Shown in pieces: positions 1 to 11,326 of a DNA stretch of 64,000 bases (position 1 is its first letter; each line of letters opens with the position of its first letter). This DNA is from Semisulcospira habei (taxonomy: Eukaryota > Mollusca > Gastropoda > Semisulcospiridae), in contig BTPG01000004.1 of the NCBI GenBank assembly GCA_036245525.1, positions 160,070,552 to 160,134,551 on the forward strand, written 5' to 3'. The notes under the pieces are model-generated. The model made no database searches. It saw only the letters and a program-made list of their open reading frames with translations, and was not told where the DNA came from. A program made the position numbers and the translations under genes.

Positions 1-1
1 C

Positions 2-103
2 ACCTTCGCACGCTTCTACCTGAGGGACCTCTCCAGCCAGCGCCAGAACCTATCGCTGGTGGGGGACATCGTGGCGGCGCAACACTCCCTCCCGGCGCCC
101 TAG
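2..103 (+). pseudogene. C-terminal tail of an unidentified ORF, possibly a tyrosine recombinase
   Basis: The window opens inside a GC-rich reading frame that runs 33 codons to a TAG at 101-103. It contains the string TFARFYLRDL, which resembles the end of tyrosine recombinases of DIRS-like or Crypton-like elements, where a conserved Tyr sits near a Leu-Arg pair. The start is outside the window and no catalytic Arg-His-Arg set is visible. The identity is weakly supported; it could equally be the end of another transposon protein. Confidence 0.3.
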
Positions 104-149
104 GCGCCGTAAGTATCTTTGCTAAAATTAGAGGGAGGTTGCGGGAGGG

Positions 150-649
150 NNNNNNNNNNNNNNNNNNNNNNNNNNNNNNNNNNNNNNNNNNNNNNNNNNN
201 NNNNNNNNNNNNNNNNNNNNNNNNNNNNNNNNNNNNNNNNNNNNNNNNNNNNNNNNNNNNNNNNNNNNNNNNNNNNNNNNNNNNNNNNNNNNNNNNNNNN
301 NNNNNNNNNNNNNNNNNNNNNNNNNNNNNNNNNNNNNNNNNNNNNNNNNNNNNNNNNNNNNNNNNNNNNNNNNNNNNNNNNNNNNNNNNNNNNNNNNNNN
401 NNNNNNNNNNNNNNNNNNNNNNNNNNNNNNNNNNNNNNNNNNNNNNNNNNNNNNNNNNNNNNNNNNNNNNNNNNNNNNNNNNNNNNNNNNNNNNNNNNNN
501 NNNNNNNNNNNNNNNNNNNNNNNNNNNNNNNNNNNNNNNNNNNNNNNNNNNNNNNNNNNNNNNNNNNNNNNNNNNNNNNNNNNNNNNNNNNNNNNNNNNN
601 NNNNNNNNNNNNNNNNNNNNNNNNNNNNNNNNNNNNNNNNNNNNNNNNN
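150..649. other. Assembly gap of 500 N
   Basis: Exactly 500 ambiguous bases, the usual placeholder for a scaffold gap of unknown size. The 3' end of the RTE LINE to its right must lie inside or beyond it. Confidence 0.99.
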
Positions 650-692
650 CTTGGAGGTCTCGACGCCAGGAGTTTCTCGGCCTACCTCTTTT

Positions 693-1072
693 ACCCCACC
701 CGGGTCTGCCTTGGGGGACTTGGGTGGGGTTAGGTATTTTTTAGTTCCCAGGGTCACCCTGGTCAGCCCCACAGGGTGGGTTTTTCTCTCTATTCTGGGG
801 CATGTGTTTCTGTCTACCCTTTGTCCATTCACCTGTATTTGCCTTTTTAAAACTCTCCCTACTGTCTGCACTGCCTGTAGCTCTTGATATTGGATGTGTG
901 TTGCTAAATGGTCTTAGCTTTATTTAGGCCCCATGTTGTAGGTTTATTCAACGTATTTGACTGGCTGGCGACATACATTCAATTTTCTGTTTAGTATTTT
1001 TTTCACAAGCAGTGCAGGCACGTCCTGAGAAAGCCTTGTTGCTGTCGGGACGTTAAGCAATGTACAATCAAT
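693..1072 (+). mobile_element. SINE-like element, copy 1 (inserted in RTE copy 1)
   Basis: A unit of about 380 bp that starts CCCCACCCGGGTCTGCC and ends GTACAATCAAT. Ten copies occur in the window; I orient them with the C-rich end as 5' and the AATC-repeat tail as 3'. Here the flanking RTE sequence shares only about 5 bp (CTTTT at 688-692 and 1073-1077), a shorter duplication than at the other copies. There is no coding capacity. A run of six T about 40 bp from the 5' end would act as an RNA polymerase III terminator, so an ordinary tRNA-type SINE promoter is doubtful. Confidence 0.9.
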
Positions 1073-3930
1073 CTTTTCCTCTTTCCCTGGGGGTTCCATG
1101 ACAATGCCTGCCTAGTGATACTGGAAGCTGGCTTTCTCAGACTGTGACCGATCCATCCCCATCTTCTTCGCCCAATTTCATTCTCTGCTGTTATCTGCTC
1201 TGTTCTCTCCCAGAGTCTGTCGTTGCTGATCTTCTCTGGCCAGTGGATTTTCAAAATTCTTCTAAGGCAACTGTTCATGAAGGTCTGTACTCTGTTGACT
1301 GTGGTTTTTGTCAATCTCCATGTCTCTGCTCCATATAGGAGAACTGCTTTTACATTGGAGTTGAAAATCCGGACTTTGGTGTGTTGTGACAGCTCTCTGG
1401 AACTCCACACTTTTTTCAACTGGAGAAAGGCTGCTCTGGCTTTACCGATTCGTGCTCTGACATCTGCATCAGTGCCGCCTTTTTTGTCTATGATGCTCCC
1501 GAGATAGGTGAAGGACTCCACCTCCTCCAACGGGGTGCCAGCAAGCAAGACTGGTTCTTCCCTGGTTGCGTTCAGCCTCATTGTCTTTGTTTTCTGTTTG
1601 TGAATGGTGAGGCCCACTTGGGACGAGATGTCAGCAAGCCTCGTGGTCTTGTCCTGCATTTGTTGATGAGTGTGGGACAGTAATGCCAAGTCGTCTGCAA
1701 AATCGAGGTCGTCAAGCTGTGTCCACAGTGTCCACTGTATTCCACTTCGTCTGTGCTCTGTGGTCATCTTCATGACCCAGTCTATGGCCAGTAGGAAGAG
1801 GAACGGAGACAGCAGACACCCCTGCCTGACACCAGTTCTGACCTGGAGCTCTCTGGTGAACTGCCCTTCGTGGATCACGCGACATGTCATGCCATCATAG
1901 CTGCTCTTGATCAGGCGGACGAGCTTTGTGGGTACACCGTAGTGTCGTAGGAGTTTCCACAGAGTCTCTCGGTCCACGCTGTCAAATGCTTTCTCATAAT
2001 CCACAAAGTTGACGTACAGCGGGGAGCTCCACTCCAGAGACTGTTCCACGATGATGCGGAGAGTGGCGATCTGGTCTGTACATGATCGGTTCTTCCTGAA
2101 TCCTGCTTGCTGGTCTCTCAGCTGGGGGTCAACGGAGCTCTTCATTCTCTCTAGGATGATCCTGTTGAAGACCTTTCCTGGTACTGACAGCAAGGTGATT
2201 CCTCTGTAGTTGGAACACTTGCTGAGGTCGCCTTTCTTGGGAAGCTTGATTAGGTACCCCTCCTTCCAGTCAGCTGGCATCACCTCCTCTTCCCAGATCT
2301 TTCCAAACAGTGGGTACAGCATCTCAACTGTTGTCTCTAGGTCTGCTTTCAGAGACTCCGCTGGGATGCCATCTGGCCCTGCTGCTTTGCCATTCTTCAA
2401 AAATGCCACTGCTTTTCTGATCTCTTCCCGGCTGGGTCTGTCACAGCTGATGGGTAGGTCGGTCTCTGCCGGCTGGATGTCGGGGGGGTCGGGTGGGCTA
2501 GGTCTGTTCAGTAACTCTTCAAAATACTCGGCCCATCTGTCGAGTTGGTCTGCTCTGTCTGCAATAGGCTTGCCTTCTTTGTCTTTTACTGGTCTTTCTG
2601 TATGGCCATACTTACCCGACAATCTTCTGGTAATGTCGTAGAGCTGTTTCATGTTGCCGCTGCCTGCTGCCTTTTCTGCCTCTGCTGCCAGGCTGTCTGT
2701 GTAGGCCCTCTTGTCTGCCCTGATACTCCTCTTCACCTCGCGGTTGGCTTCCGAGTATTCCCCCTGTGCCCTTACTTTGGCTGCTCTCGTGCGACTGTTG
2801 TTGACCGCTGCTTTCTTCTGCTTCCTCGCTTCTATCTTCTTCAAGGTCTGTGCCGACAGCCAGTCCTTGTGGTGGTGTTTCCTGAACCCTACAGTGTCTT
2901 TGCAGGTTGAGTTCAGCGCCTCTCTAACTGCCTTCCACTGCTGCTCTGTGGTGACCGCCTCCTCTTCATTTACTAGCTCCTGTAGCGCTTGAAACCGGTT
3001 GGACAGCACCAGTTTGAACTCTTCTCTAACTCCAGTTTCTCTCAGGAGGCCTACATTATAGCGCTGTCTTCTTGTTGTCTCTGTGCGGCTTTTCTTTAGC
3101 TTGAGCTTCATTCTTAAGGTAAGCAGATGGTGGTCTGAGGCGACATCTGCTCCCCTCCTCACTCGAACATCTTGAAGGGATCTTCTAAATTTCTTGCTAA
3201 TGCAGATATGGTCTATTTGGTTCTCTGTTGTATGGTCAGGTGAGACCCAAGTTGCTTTGTGTATTCTTCTGTGTGGGAAGATGCTGCCTCCAATGACAAG
3301 TCGGTTTAGAGCACAAAAGTCTACAAACCTCTCCCCGTTCTCACTCATCTCCGAGCCTAGTCCCTGTCTCCCCATCACCTCTTCGTATCCGGTGTTGTCC
3401 TCCCCTATTTTGGCATTAAAATCGCCCATGACGATGGTGATGTCTCGCTCCGCACATTTGTCCACGGCACTCTGGAGTCGGTCGTAGAACTCTTGTTTCT
3501 CTTCCTCGTCACTGTCATTGGTGGGCGCATAACACTGGATGACGTTCAGCTTGAGCTTTTTCTTGGTTCTAAAGGCTGCTGTTATAATTCTTGGCCCAAG
3601 AGGTTCCCAGCCCATCAGCGCTCTCTGTGCCACTGGTGACAGCATGAGTGCTACTCCTTCTGTATGGGGGGCATTCTCCTCTTCATGACCTGAATACAGA
3701 ATCATCTCCCCACTTAACAGCCTTTTCTGGCCAGACTGCGTCCATCTGGCTTCACTGATGCCTAGCAGGGAAAGGTTGTACTTTTGCATTTCCGCTGCTA
3801 TCTGGGCGGCCTTGCCGCTCTGGTACATGGTCTTGACGTTCCATGTGCCCATGGTTGTATCCCTGGATAGAGAGAGGCGGCTCGGTCCTGTGGCTTCCGA
3901 AGACTTCCGGCTTTCACCACAGGATGTCAT
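1003..3930 (-). pseudogene. RTE ORF2: endonuclease and reverse transcriptase, C-terminus replaced by SINE sequence
   Basis: An open frame of 975 codons. The N-terminal third is an APE-type endonuclease (GTWNVKTM near residue 28, GDFNAKIG near 170, SDHHLL near 265). It is followed by a reverse transcriptase with the [18 protein letters not shown] and [10 protein letters not shown] motifs. The carboxyl region has [13 protein letters not shown], then GKRKR, and the frame then runs into an inserted SINE-like element. The last 30 or so residues are therefore foreign, and the RTE ending seen in the copy at 26799-28520 is missing. Upstream of that point no lesion is visible, so this is the best-preserved RTE ORF in the window. 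The protein would nick target DNA and prime reverse transcription in the nucleus. Confidence 0.88.
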
Positions 3931-4293
3931 AAGTCTTCTAGTAGAAGAACCTTCCTCCTCCAGGAAAGGAATTACTGTTAGTCTTTTCGTCGGCGTTTTT
4001 GTAGCTATTTCCTTTTTTGCAGGGTGGGGAAGCTACCCCCACGCCCAACCCCCTTACTAGGAGGACCAGGGGTTTTCTGTCGGGGTCACCTTCCCTTAGA
4101 CCATGTTGGTTCACGGCACCTTATTTCATTCGGTGCACCCCTCTCACGAGGGACCCCCTATCCACCACCCAGGGGATGCGCCTCAACGCCGTATGGTCCC
4201 AGCGCGAGGGGCCTGTGTAAGGCAGCCAGTTTTTGATAGGCCCTTCCACAGGTCTGACTGTACCCCCGTGGTGAAACAGATACAATTGACATG

Positions 4294-4507
4294 TTAACTC
4301 ATTCAGCCCGACGACCGTATTTGCCAAATTTTGGAGGCATCATCTAATGACTATGCACCAGTTGCAGCAGATGGATTGACCATGATAATTCAAGAGTAGT
4401 GCCAGATTAGCTTGGCATCGACAGGCGCCAAGCTAATCTGGCACTACCCTTGAATTATCATGGTCGACCCATCTCCTGCTGTAGTGCGTCAGGGCTGAAT
4501 GGGTGAA
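4294..4507. repeat. Fold-back MITE, family 1
   Basis: An almost complete palindrome. The outer ends read TTAACTCATTCAGCCC and, inverted, GGGCTGAATGGG. The inner arms (near 4380-4415 and 4425-4465) pair across the loop ATCGACAG. The same layout recurs at 4957, 12385 and 15557 and in damaged form elsewhere. The TTAA at the left end suggests a piggyBac-like target preference. There is no coding capacity. Confidence 0.85.
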
Positions 4508-4559
4508 CCATCTGGATATCGGTAGAGCGTTTTGTCTGCAGGAATCACCTTGACCACAA

Positions 4560-4950
4560 GAAAGGCTCGTGTGTGACCAATTTGAAAAGTTTGCAAAAAC
4601 GGTGATTAAAAAACTACAATTCTATTTTTTTAAAAAACTGGCATTTTTCACACACACCGACCTGTGACCCTTGACCCCCAGAGGGGTCATCCAAATTAGT
4701 ATGTATAGAAAGGTCTTGCCATCAGGTATCTATACCAAGTTATGGTTTGAAGCTGAAAAAAGTATATGAAAACAGTTTTGTCAAAATATGGCTATTTTGG
4801 ACTCCTCCCCCCCCCCCCCCCCCCCCCCCCACCCGACCTTTGCGAGGGGACCACTAAATTATTATGCACATAAGATCTAATCAGCAGCTTCCTTTGTGCC
4901 AAATCTGACTGAAAAGTTTGCAAACACTTTGATAAAACTCTATTAAAAAC
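4560..4950. repeat. Dispersed GACCTTGACCTT-rich repeat and poly-C tract
   Basis: This sequence has the wording 'tgtgacccttgacc' followed by 'aggtatctataccaagtt' and 'caaaatatggctatttt'. It recurs at 5160-5420, 6900-7370, 22540-23310, 40700-40920 and 41720-42290. It is a dispersed non-coding repeat with no ORF. A poly-C run of about 24 lies at 4807-4830. Confidence 0.7.
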
Positions 4951-4956
4951 TGACCC

Positions 4957-5158
4957 TTAACCCCACAGCCACATTTTCAATTGGAGGCGTAGTTTAACCA
5001 CTAATGTACCAGTTGTAGGAGATGGATCAATCAAAATAATTCAAGGGTAGTGCCAGATAAGCTTGGCACCTTCAGGCGCCAAGCTCATCTGGCTCTACCC
5101 TTGAATCATCTTGATCAATCCATCTCCTGCTGCAGGGTCCTGGGGCAAAATGGATTAA
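4957..5158. repeat. Fold-back MITE, family 1
   Basis: A second family-1 copy, with TTAA at both ends (4957-4960 and 5155-5158). Its long inner arms hold the 'gtgccagat..gcttgg' and 'ccaagct..atctgg' halves. It is inserted in the GACCTTGACC repeat, which continues on both sides. Confidence 0.85.
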
Positions 5159-5544
5159 TATGCATAGAAAGGCCTTACTATCAGGTATCTCTGTACCAAG
5201 TTTGGGTTTAAAGTTGACAATAGTATTTGAGGAGAAACAATTTGTGTCAAAATATGGCAAGTGTGTGAAAAATATGGCTATTTTGAGCCCTTTCTGCACC
5301 CCCTGTGGCCTTGACCTTTGAGAGAGGTCACTGAAAATGTTATGTCTAGAAAGGTCTTAATGTGTCCTTGGGCCAAGTTTGAAGTCTGAGGCTTAACTAG
5401 TCTCAGAGAAAATGCCGACGTTGAAGTTTACTCTGGACGCCGGATGGCCCAATACATAGACTCGCCTTGCTATCATACGTGAGCTAAAAAGCACTACCCA
5501 AATCCAAAGAAAAAAAGCACTACCCAAATCCAAAAGGTTAAAAC

Positions 5545-5921
5545 CCCACCCGGGTCTGCCCTGGGGGACTTGGGTGGGGTTAGGTATTTTTTAGTTCCCA
5601 GGGTCACCCTGGTCAGCCCCACAGGGTGGTTTTTTCTCTCTATTCTGGGGCATTTGTTTCTGTCTACCCTTTGTCCATTCACCTGTATTTGCCTTTTTAA
5701 AACTCTCCCTACTGTCTGCACTGCCTGTAGCTCTTGATATTGGATGTGTGTTGCTAAATGGTCTTAGCTTTATTTAGGCCCCATGTGTTAGGTTTATTTA
5801 ATGTATTTGACCGGCTGGCGACATAAATTCAATGTTCTGTTTATTTTTTTTTTCACAAGCAGTGCAGGCACGTCCTGAGAAAGCCTTGTTGCTGTCGGGA
5901 CGTTAAGCAATGTACAATCAA
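5545..5921 (+). mobile_element. SINE-like element, copy 2
   Basis: A full-length unit in the same orientation as copy 1. It is flanked by a 15-bp duplication with one mismatch (5530-5544 and 5922-5936), which supports insertion by target-primed reverse transcription. The tail is short (CAATCAA). Confidence 0.9.
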
Positions 5922-5936
5922 CCAAAAAGTTAAAAC

Positions 5937-6354
5937 AACGCAAGAGATCTGTCAACAAAAAACTTCGTTACAAATGACTTTATGGAGTGTCTAATGGTCT
6001 GTGCTTTTGCCACAGTCGAAAATGACAAATCACACATTTACAACAAAGTGCGGGTATGTCACACTCAACCCATTCACATAAAGCAAAGTGCATTGTGCTG
6101 GTCTGTAATTTTGAGCCATCAGGTCCAAATTCACAGACCGCCACACAACAATATTACCAGAGACAGACCATATCACCGTTATTTCATTAATACGAAGCGG
6201 AGTAGATTACCATTTTCCACCATGCACACGCACACACACACTGCATTTTACAACCACTTGCAGCGAAAGATTGAAACTCCTTGATCCCTGATAAAAAAAT
6301 GTCTTTTTTCCTCATCTGTTACCCTTTCCAATCTGATACACTATTGCATGAAAT
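5937..6354. other. Intergenic, nothing recognised
   Basis: AT-rich unique-looking sequence with no supported gene. Short open frames here show no motif I recognise. Confidence 0.5.
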
Positions 6355-6555
6355 AAAATTGACTTTAACAGTTCAAGGGCACTGCCAGAATAGCTTGGCG
6401 CCCAGAGGCGTGAAGCTAGTCTGAGAGGCGTGAAGCTAGTCTGGCACCACCCTTGAAGTAAATTGGTTAATCTATCTCCTCTAAAGTGTAATATATCCTT
6501 CATGGGACAACACACAAAGCTGAAAAATACCAGCCTCAGGATTTAATGGGTTAAA
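6355..6555. repeat. Fold-back MITE, family 1, rearranged
   Basis: Contains the paired arms 'gccagaatagcttggcgcc' and 'tggcaccacccttgaa', plus an internal direct duplication of 'gaggcgtgaagctagtctg'. It ends in a degraded TTAA side near 6550. It is a decayed member of the family seen at 4294. Confidence 0.6.
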
Positions 6556-6705
6556 CTAAAATTCCTTCTTGACATTTGCCAATCTGCACTGGATTTAGAG
6601 GCCAAACCCCTTCATGACCAGTGGTCAAAAAGCCAATTCTAAAAGCATTTATTCGATGCCGAAGAATTGGAAATGGATGCAAAGTGGGGCTAGCAGGAGG
6701 CAAAG

Positions 6706-8712
6706 ATCCTCAAGAGCCCCAGCTTATGCAGAGGTGCCTACCCCTCTTAGACCATTTTGTGTAATGGGCTGCTTAAAAATGTGTATTTTGTGTAATCATT
6801 TCAGCGCAACACGCAATGAAAAAAATACACCACAGCAAAACAAATTAAAAATAAAGACATTTATCCACACTATTACTGTATTAGCTATTTTATTCACACA
6901 ATATCAGGTATCGCTGTAGCAAGCTTGGGTTTGAAGTTGTGAATAGTATTTGCGAAAAAAACCTTTTTGTTAAAAATATGGTAATTTTGGACATATTTCT
7001 TGAGCTCTTGTGACCCTTGCCTTTTCCGAGGAATCAACGAAATTAGTGTGCATATAAAGGTCTTTTCATCAGGTATCTTTGTACCAAGTTTGGGTTAGAA
7101 GTTGTGAATAGTATTTGAGGAAAAGGAAATTATGTCCCCAAATAGCTATTTTTGATATATTTCCTGATCCCCTGTGACCTTGACCTTTGTGAGAAACTGT
7201 CACTAAAATTGACATGTTTAGAAAGTCTTGCCACAAAGTATCCTTGGGCCAAGTTTGAAGACTGTAGATTCAATAGTCTCCGAGAAAATGCCAACGTTAA
7301 AGTTTACCACGCACCACGGTGGACAGACGACCGCTGGCACAGAACATAGGACTCATGTTTGCTTCGCACGTGAGCCAAAAATGTCTTTCGTGCATGACAG
7401 GTCGCTGTTAGTAAAAAGGGCATCAGTTACTGCGACACGTTAGTGTGCATGCATTTCCAGTGTGCCGATACACTGTAAGGCTCCTTCATACCTGGTCACC
7501 AGATGTCAATGTTTACACCTTCCACTGTATGGTATATCCACAGTCTAGACAACATGTAATAAGCGGCATTGAACGATGTTGTGTCTCATGAGGATGGAAG
7601 TACCAGTGTGTTGTAAAGACGATGCACGTACTACACGTGTGACCAATGTGTGTCAGTCGGTGTCCACAGAGTCACCTGCATGTGCACCAAGGTGTAGCAT
7701 CAGAGGAACGGAATATCAATTAGAACCTCCAAATTCAGCTTCAGAATCAAGCTGTACATCATTGCCGTTGTCAGTGCCTCAACCGTCGATCGCTCCAGCT
7801 GACACTACCAACACGTGGTTATGCTGCCACGCGGTAGGTGGACACACGAGTCCCAATATATCAAAGCTGTCTGCTTTTGAAACCATGCCTCCAAACAACA
7901 AATTTTATCACTCCGAATATCTACACATTCACTCGCCATTTCGACCGTAATACGTATGCTAGCGCCGCAAAGCTGACCGTGTACCACGTATAAAAGTACG
8001 CACGCACTGTCAGGACCCTGTAGTATAAAACATGATGCATCAGTGCTAGGTGAAGGGCGAGGTCACCACACGCGCGGCGATGCTCGTGTATCACCGGGTG
8101 CACGATATAAAACACCCGACACCGCACTAGCGGTATTCCAGGAAGACCGCCAACCAGTACAGCGGTTTGCCGGACCGAAAGTGTTAGTTACAAAAAAGTG
8201 CTTTTTTTGGGATGTACTACTGCCTTGGTCTTGTGCCCAGCGGACTCCAAATGTCTTTGAATACGATACTTTTGTACGCACCACTGTGAGCATGCATGCA
8301 CACACGTTGCATGCATTTGTAGCAGTGGAGACCCCTGCTATCGCTAGTTACTACCCGCGAGTCAGAGTTGAGTGTTTCAGTGCACGCTTGGCGCGCTGTG
8401 TGCGAGTATTTTTGCCGCCTTGGCTAGTCAGTGTGTAGCGGACTACACGCGCAAAGCTTAGCGACAGTCTCTGGTTCCAGAGGCTGGGAGCCTAACGGCC
8501 GATCTTCAGTCCACAATTAGCCAGCCCCCCACCCCCCCCTCCCCCCGGTAAATTGCGTATTTTAGAGGGACTGGTCGTATTCCCGTAATATGAGCCGAAA
8601 ATGCGTAAAATTACGAGCTAGCGCGTAAGGTAGGCACCTCTGCTTATGCAGGGGCTCTTGAGGATCTGTGCCTCTTGCCATTGGGTGGCATTCACTTTTC
8701 TTGGCAGTGAAG
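6706..8712. repeat. Widely spaced inverted repeat (39-bp arms) carrying family-2 MITE sequence
   Basis: The arm at 6706-6744 is repeated inverted at 8629-8667, nearly perfectly, and the right side continues into the family-2 terminus (…GGCAGTGAAGGGGTTAA, ending 8712). The 1.9 kb between the arms holds GACCTTGACC repeat sequence (6900-7370) and 1.2 kb (7380-8620) in which I recognise no gene. This could be one family-2 MITE split by later insertions, or a larger element with these arms as terminal repeats. Confidence 0.5.
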
Positions 8713-8754
8713 GGGTTAACTTTAAGGCCATAAACAGCAACCGGACTAAAAATC

Positions 8755-9006
8755 CTAGAACCCTGGCAACATGCGTCCTTTCTTGATCATCCTCTTTTTC
8801 AACTTCTCTTTCTTGGCGTCTTTTCGTCCCTGGATGTTTTTCTCCCGTTTGTCCTGTCTCTGTTTCTGTTTCTGCTCGACTGCCTTTGTGCGCTGGCCCC
8901 ACTTTTTGGCACGCTTCTCCTTCAGTTTCTCCTTGTGCTTGATGGCTTTCTGCAGCAGGTGTTTGTCGTCCTTAACCTTTTCTCCGCGAGCCTTGCTCAG
9001 AACATC
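8755..9006 (-). CDS. SURF6: SURF6-like protein, last coding exon
   Basis: 84 codons ending in a TAG at 8755-8757. The product is very basic, with repeated Lys/Arg-rich helices, and ends KKGRMLPGF. The order VKDD, a KHKEKLKEKR helix, a QRQDKREKNIQGRKDAKK stretch and a KKGR ending is the conserved C-terminal domain of SURF6, a nucleolar RNA-binding protein of ribosome biogenesis. The exon starts after an acceptor AG at 9007-9008 that follows a T-rich tract. It joins the 11625 exon in phase 0. Identification rests on recalled family features. Confidence 0.88.
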   Translation of the reverse strand, partial: DVLSKARGEKVKDDKHLLQKAIKHKEKLKEKRAKKWGQRTKAVEQKQKQRQDKREKNIQGRKDAKKEKLKKRMIKKGRMLPGF

Positions 9007-9115
9007 CTGGAAACATTGTCGATTAAAAACACAATGAAATAATCGACAATGAAAAAAACAACACTGTCAAAACCGAAACTCTGAACGTCGGATACAGAGA
9101 GTTACAAAATGCCCA

Positions 9116-9192
9116 TTAACTCGCTCGAGACATGCCTACGGATACGCGGCATAAGCCACGTATCCAGAGGCGGCACGTCTCGAACGAGTTAA
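9116..9192. repeat. Fold-back MITE, family 4 (77 bp)
   Basis: A compact hairpin in the SURF6 intron with TTAA at both ends. Its arms read TTAACTCGCTCGAGAC and, inverted, GTCTCGAACGAGTTAA. It shares the TTAA ends of families 1-3 but not their internal sequence. Confidence 0.75.
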
Positions 9193-9393
9193 TTCTGTTG
9201 TTATAGCCGAAGTTCTAGCCAGCAAGCTAATCTGGCACTATACATGAGCCATCATGGCTGACCCATCTCCCCCTATGGTGCCAACCCATTGGCTGTCGGT
9301 AGTGCTCGTCTCGATGATTCCTGCAGGAATCAGTGTGACAAAAAGCGCTACCAGCAGCAGCTTTTAGCCCTGAGTCCCTACAGTAGGAGATGG

Positions 9394-9920
9394 ATTGACC
9401 ATGATAATTAATAATAAATAATAATTACGGTATTTGTAATGCGCTTATCTTATAATAATTATAACTCTAAGTGCGCACTCACACACGCATGCGCACACTT
9501 TAGACAATGACTCATGTACCACAAATAGTGAAAAACATTATGACGGTCAGCTTGCGGTGGGGAGTGTGGTGATATAGTGCTAGAACTGTTGAAAGAGGTG
9601 AGTTTTGAGGGCGGACTGGAAGGAAGAGAGAGAGTGTTTCTGACGAAGAGAGAGTGGGAGAGTGTTCCAGGTGGATGGACCGTAGACGGAGAAGGAGCGG
9701 GGGCCGAAAGTGCTGAGTTTGGTGCGAGGGATGTGGAGGCGGAGAGGGTCGGAGGCAGAGCGGAGGGAGCGGGAAGGTGTGTAGGGGTGAAGTAAGTTGG
9801 AGAGCTAGGCAGGAGCACAGTTGTTCAGGCATTTGTAGCAGACAGAATTTTGTATTGGATGCGTTGGGGGATGGCGAGCCAGTGAAGGAGTTTGAGCAGG
9901 GGTGTGATGTGGTCGGATTC
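9394..9920 (+). repeat. Purine-rich dispersed repeat of about 525 bp
   Basis: Starts with an AATAAT run and 'tacggtatttgtaatgcgct', then carries a long GA-rich tract (gagagagtgttccaggtgga…). No protein signature is visible. The open frames across it on both strands are low-complexity. It is inserted in a family-1 MITE and is probably a short retroposon that I cannot name. Confidence 0.55.
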
Positions 9921-9958
9921 GAATTATCATGGTCAATCCATCTCCTGCGACTGGTACA

Positions 9959-11326
9959 GGCCTGCCTACCCCCAACTTTGGCTTTCAGGGACCAACCTCA
10001 TAGAAATCAGGAACAGGGACTTTTTTCCAGGGACACACATCACGACTAAACCTTGAGAAAAATGTCAAGTCATTGCGCGGTGATAAGGCTAAAAAATAAA
10101 AAATTAATGTAAAAAAAATTACATCTTAAACTGCATCAATACACACTAAGTATAAATTATAAAAACACAAAAGATGAGATTTACCTACTGAACACCATCT
10201 GATGATAATGTGGGAGATCGAGATAGTCCTTACGTTCACCTTGAATGTTAGTTGTCTTTTACTAAATTGACAACTGGCGTCAATAAGAATAAATACACTG
10301 GTAGTGGTATTGTCCAGTCCAGTCATTGCTACTGTATTTTTTTTATTTTAAATCACACTGGATATTGCAGTCCAGTCGTTAGTAAGCACTGTATTATAAA
10401 ACAACTTTTTACAACTACAAGCGTTATGGAGAAAATAGCAAGCACTGAATTATATTACACTCAGGATGTACAGTCCGCACAACCAAAGGGAAAAGTTTTT
10501 CCCCTCCTCTGTCGTTGCTGCCATCAGTGGATATGGTAAATGGTAGTCTCTTCATTCTTTCAACATGACTGAATGTTGTTTTGGCAGCAATTTCTTTGCT
10601 TATTATTTGCTTATGGTTATTGCAGTACCCTTGGAACGGGCGCACTGGAAATTCTTCGCGGTTGCCGAGTCAGGAAACATTACCTTGACGGCTTTGTTAA
10701 TTTTATCAAGTGAAGCCATCGGCAAATTCAAGTCAACCACCAAGTCGACCATCATTGTTTCTGCTCGCATTACATCTAACGCTTCATCTTTAGCACTTGA
10801 TTTTGTTGCCAAAAATCCGGTGATTTTACTGTTCTGTTTCTCGCTCTTTCGAAGTTTTTCATTAGCCTTGTGCTTTTCTGTTTCCACATGCCGAACGATG
10901 TCATCGCTGCCGCCAGATTTCACAGACAACTCACAAGCACATATTTCACAAGCCACGTAAGTCTCGATTTTTCCAGGCTTAATAAAAGGCCATTTTTCAA
11001 TATACTTCGCAATGTAGATTTGGCTGCGCTTCTTTGTCAGTTTGCTGAGAGTGGTATCTTGCGCTTTCCTCTTTGTCGCCATTTTCTCATTCGAAATTTG
11101 TGAATGACTGTGTGCGCATGCGCTGGACTAAAAAAATCTCAGGGAGCGCGAGAGTAACATTCGGTAGACGCCGCGAGACCGCACAAAAAGTCCCTGTCGC
11201 CTGCTTGATTTTTTTTTTTTTTTTCTCCCGGGACGCCTTTGAGAAAACCGTATTCCCGGGACGGCTAGGTACTTTTAACAAGTTTCCGGGACAAATACGG
11301 GTACTCAGGGACGGTAGGCAGGCCTG
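9959..11326 (-). mobile_element. hAT-type DNA transposon relic
   Basis: Flanked by an 8-bp duplication CTGGTACA (9951-9958 and 11327-11334), the length typical of hAT. The ends are inverted: GGCCTGCCTACC on the left and GGTAGGCAGGCCTG on the right. The left end seems to lack the first two bases (CA). The only recognisable coding part is the BED zinc-finger ORF at 10603-11082. The DDE transposase domain is missing, so the copy is internally deleted and non-autonomous. Confidence 0.8.
10603..11082 (-). pseudogene. BED-type zinc finger N-terminus of a hAT transposase
   Basis: 159 codons. A basic start (MATKRKAQ) is followed by a C..C…H…H arrangement: CEICACEL, then DDIVRHVETEKH at about residues 47-74. 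This is the BED finger that hAT transposases use to bind their ends. A Lys/Ser-rich linker and a helical stretch follow, then the frame ends where an RNase-H-like catalytic domain would be expected. It lies inside a TSD-flanked hAT element in a SURF6 intron, so it is a truncated transposon gene and not a host gene. Confidence 0.75.

Larger units (their letters stand above)
650..4209 (-). mobile_element. RTE-type LINE, copy 1, nearly full length
   Basis: A non-LTR retrotransposon on the minus strand. Its 5' end, near 4209, begins CCTCGCGCTGGGACCAT, the same start as the copies at 25250 and 42554. Coding runs leftward and the 3' end is lost in the gap at 150-649. A SINE-like element at 693-1072 interrupts it near the end of the ORF; RTE sequence resumes at 650-692. 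The other copies end in a short GTAA-repeat tail, typical of the RTE clade. No target duplication can be checked here because the 3' end is missing. Confidence 0.9.

Noticed and set aside
119..871. Long open frames across the N gap, and likewise 17590-18153
   Set aside because: They consist almost entirely of ambiguous bases.
1003..1074. Apparent novel C-terminus of the RTE protein
   Set aside because: It is translated SINE-like sequence inserted into the ORF; the same peptide appears wherever that element is read in this frame (for example 31187-31259).
2210..2641. Open frame of 143 codons on the plus strand, and similar ones at 1144-3487 and at 25971-28307 on the opposite strand
   Set aside because: These are antisense shadows of the RTE ORF2. 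They recur identically in each RTE copy and have no independent motif.
7576..7950. 124-codon Cys/Ser-rich frame
   Set aside because: No recognisable domain, no splice or promoter context, and surrounded by repeats; not supported as a gene.
9459..9832. Pro/Ser-rich open frames on the minus strand and Glu/Gly-rich ones on the plus strand
   Set aside because: Low-complexity reading of a purine-rich repeat. No conserved motif.
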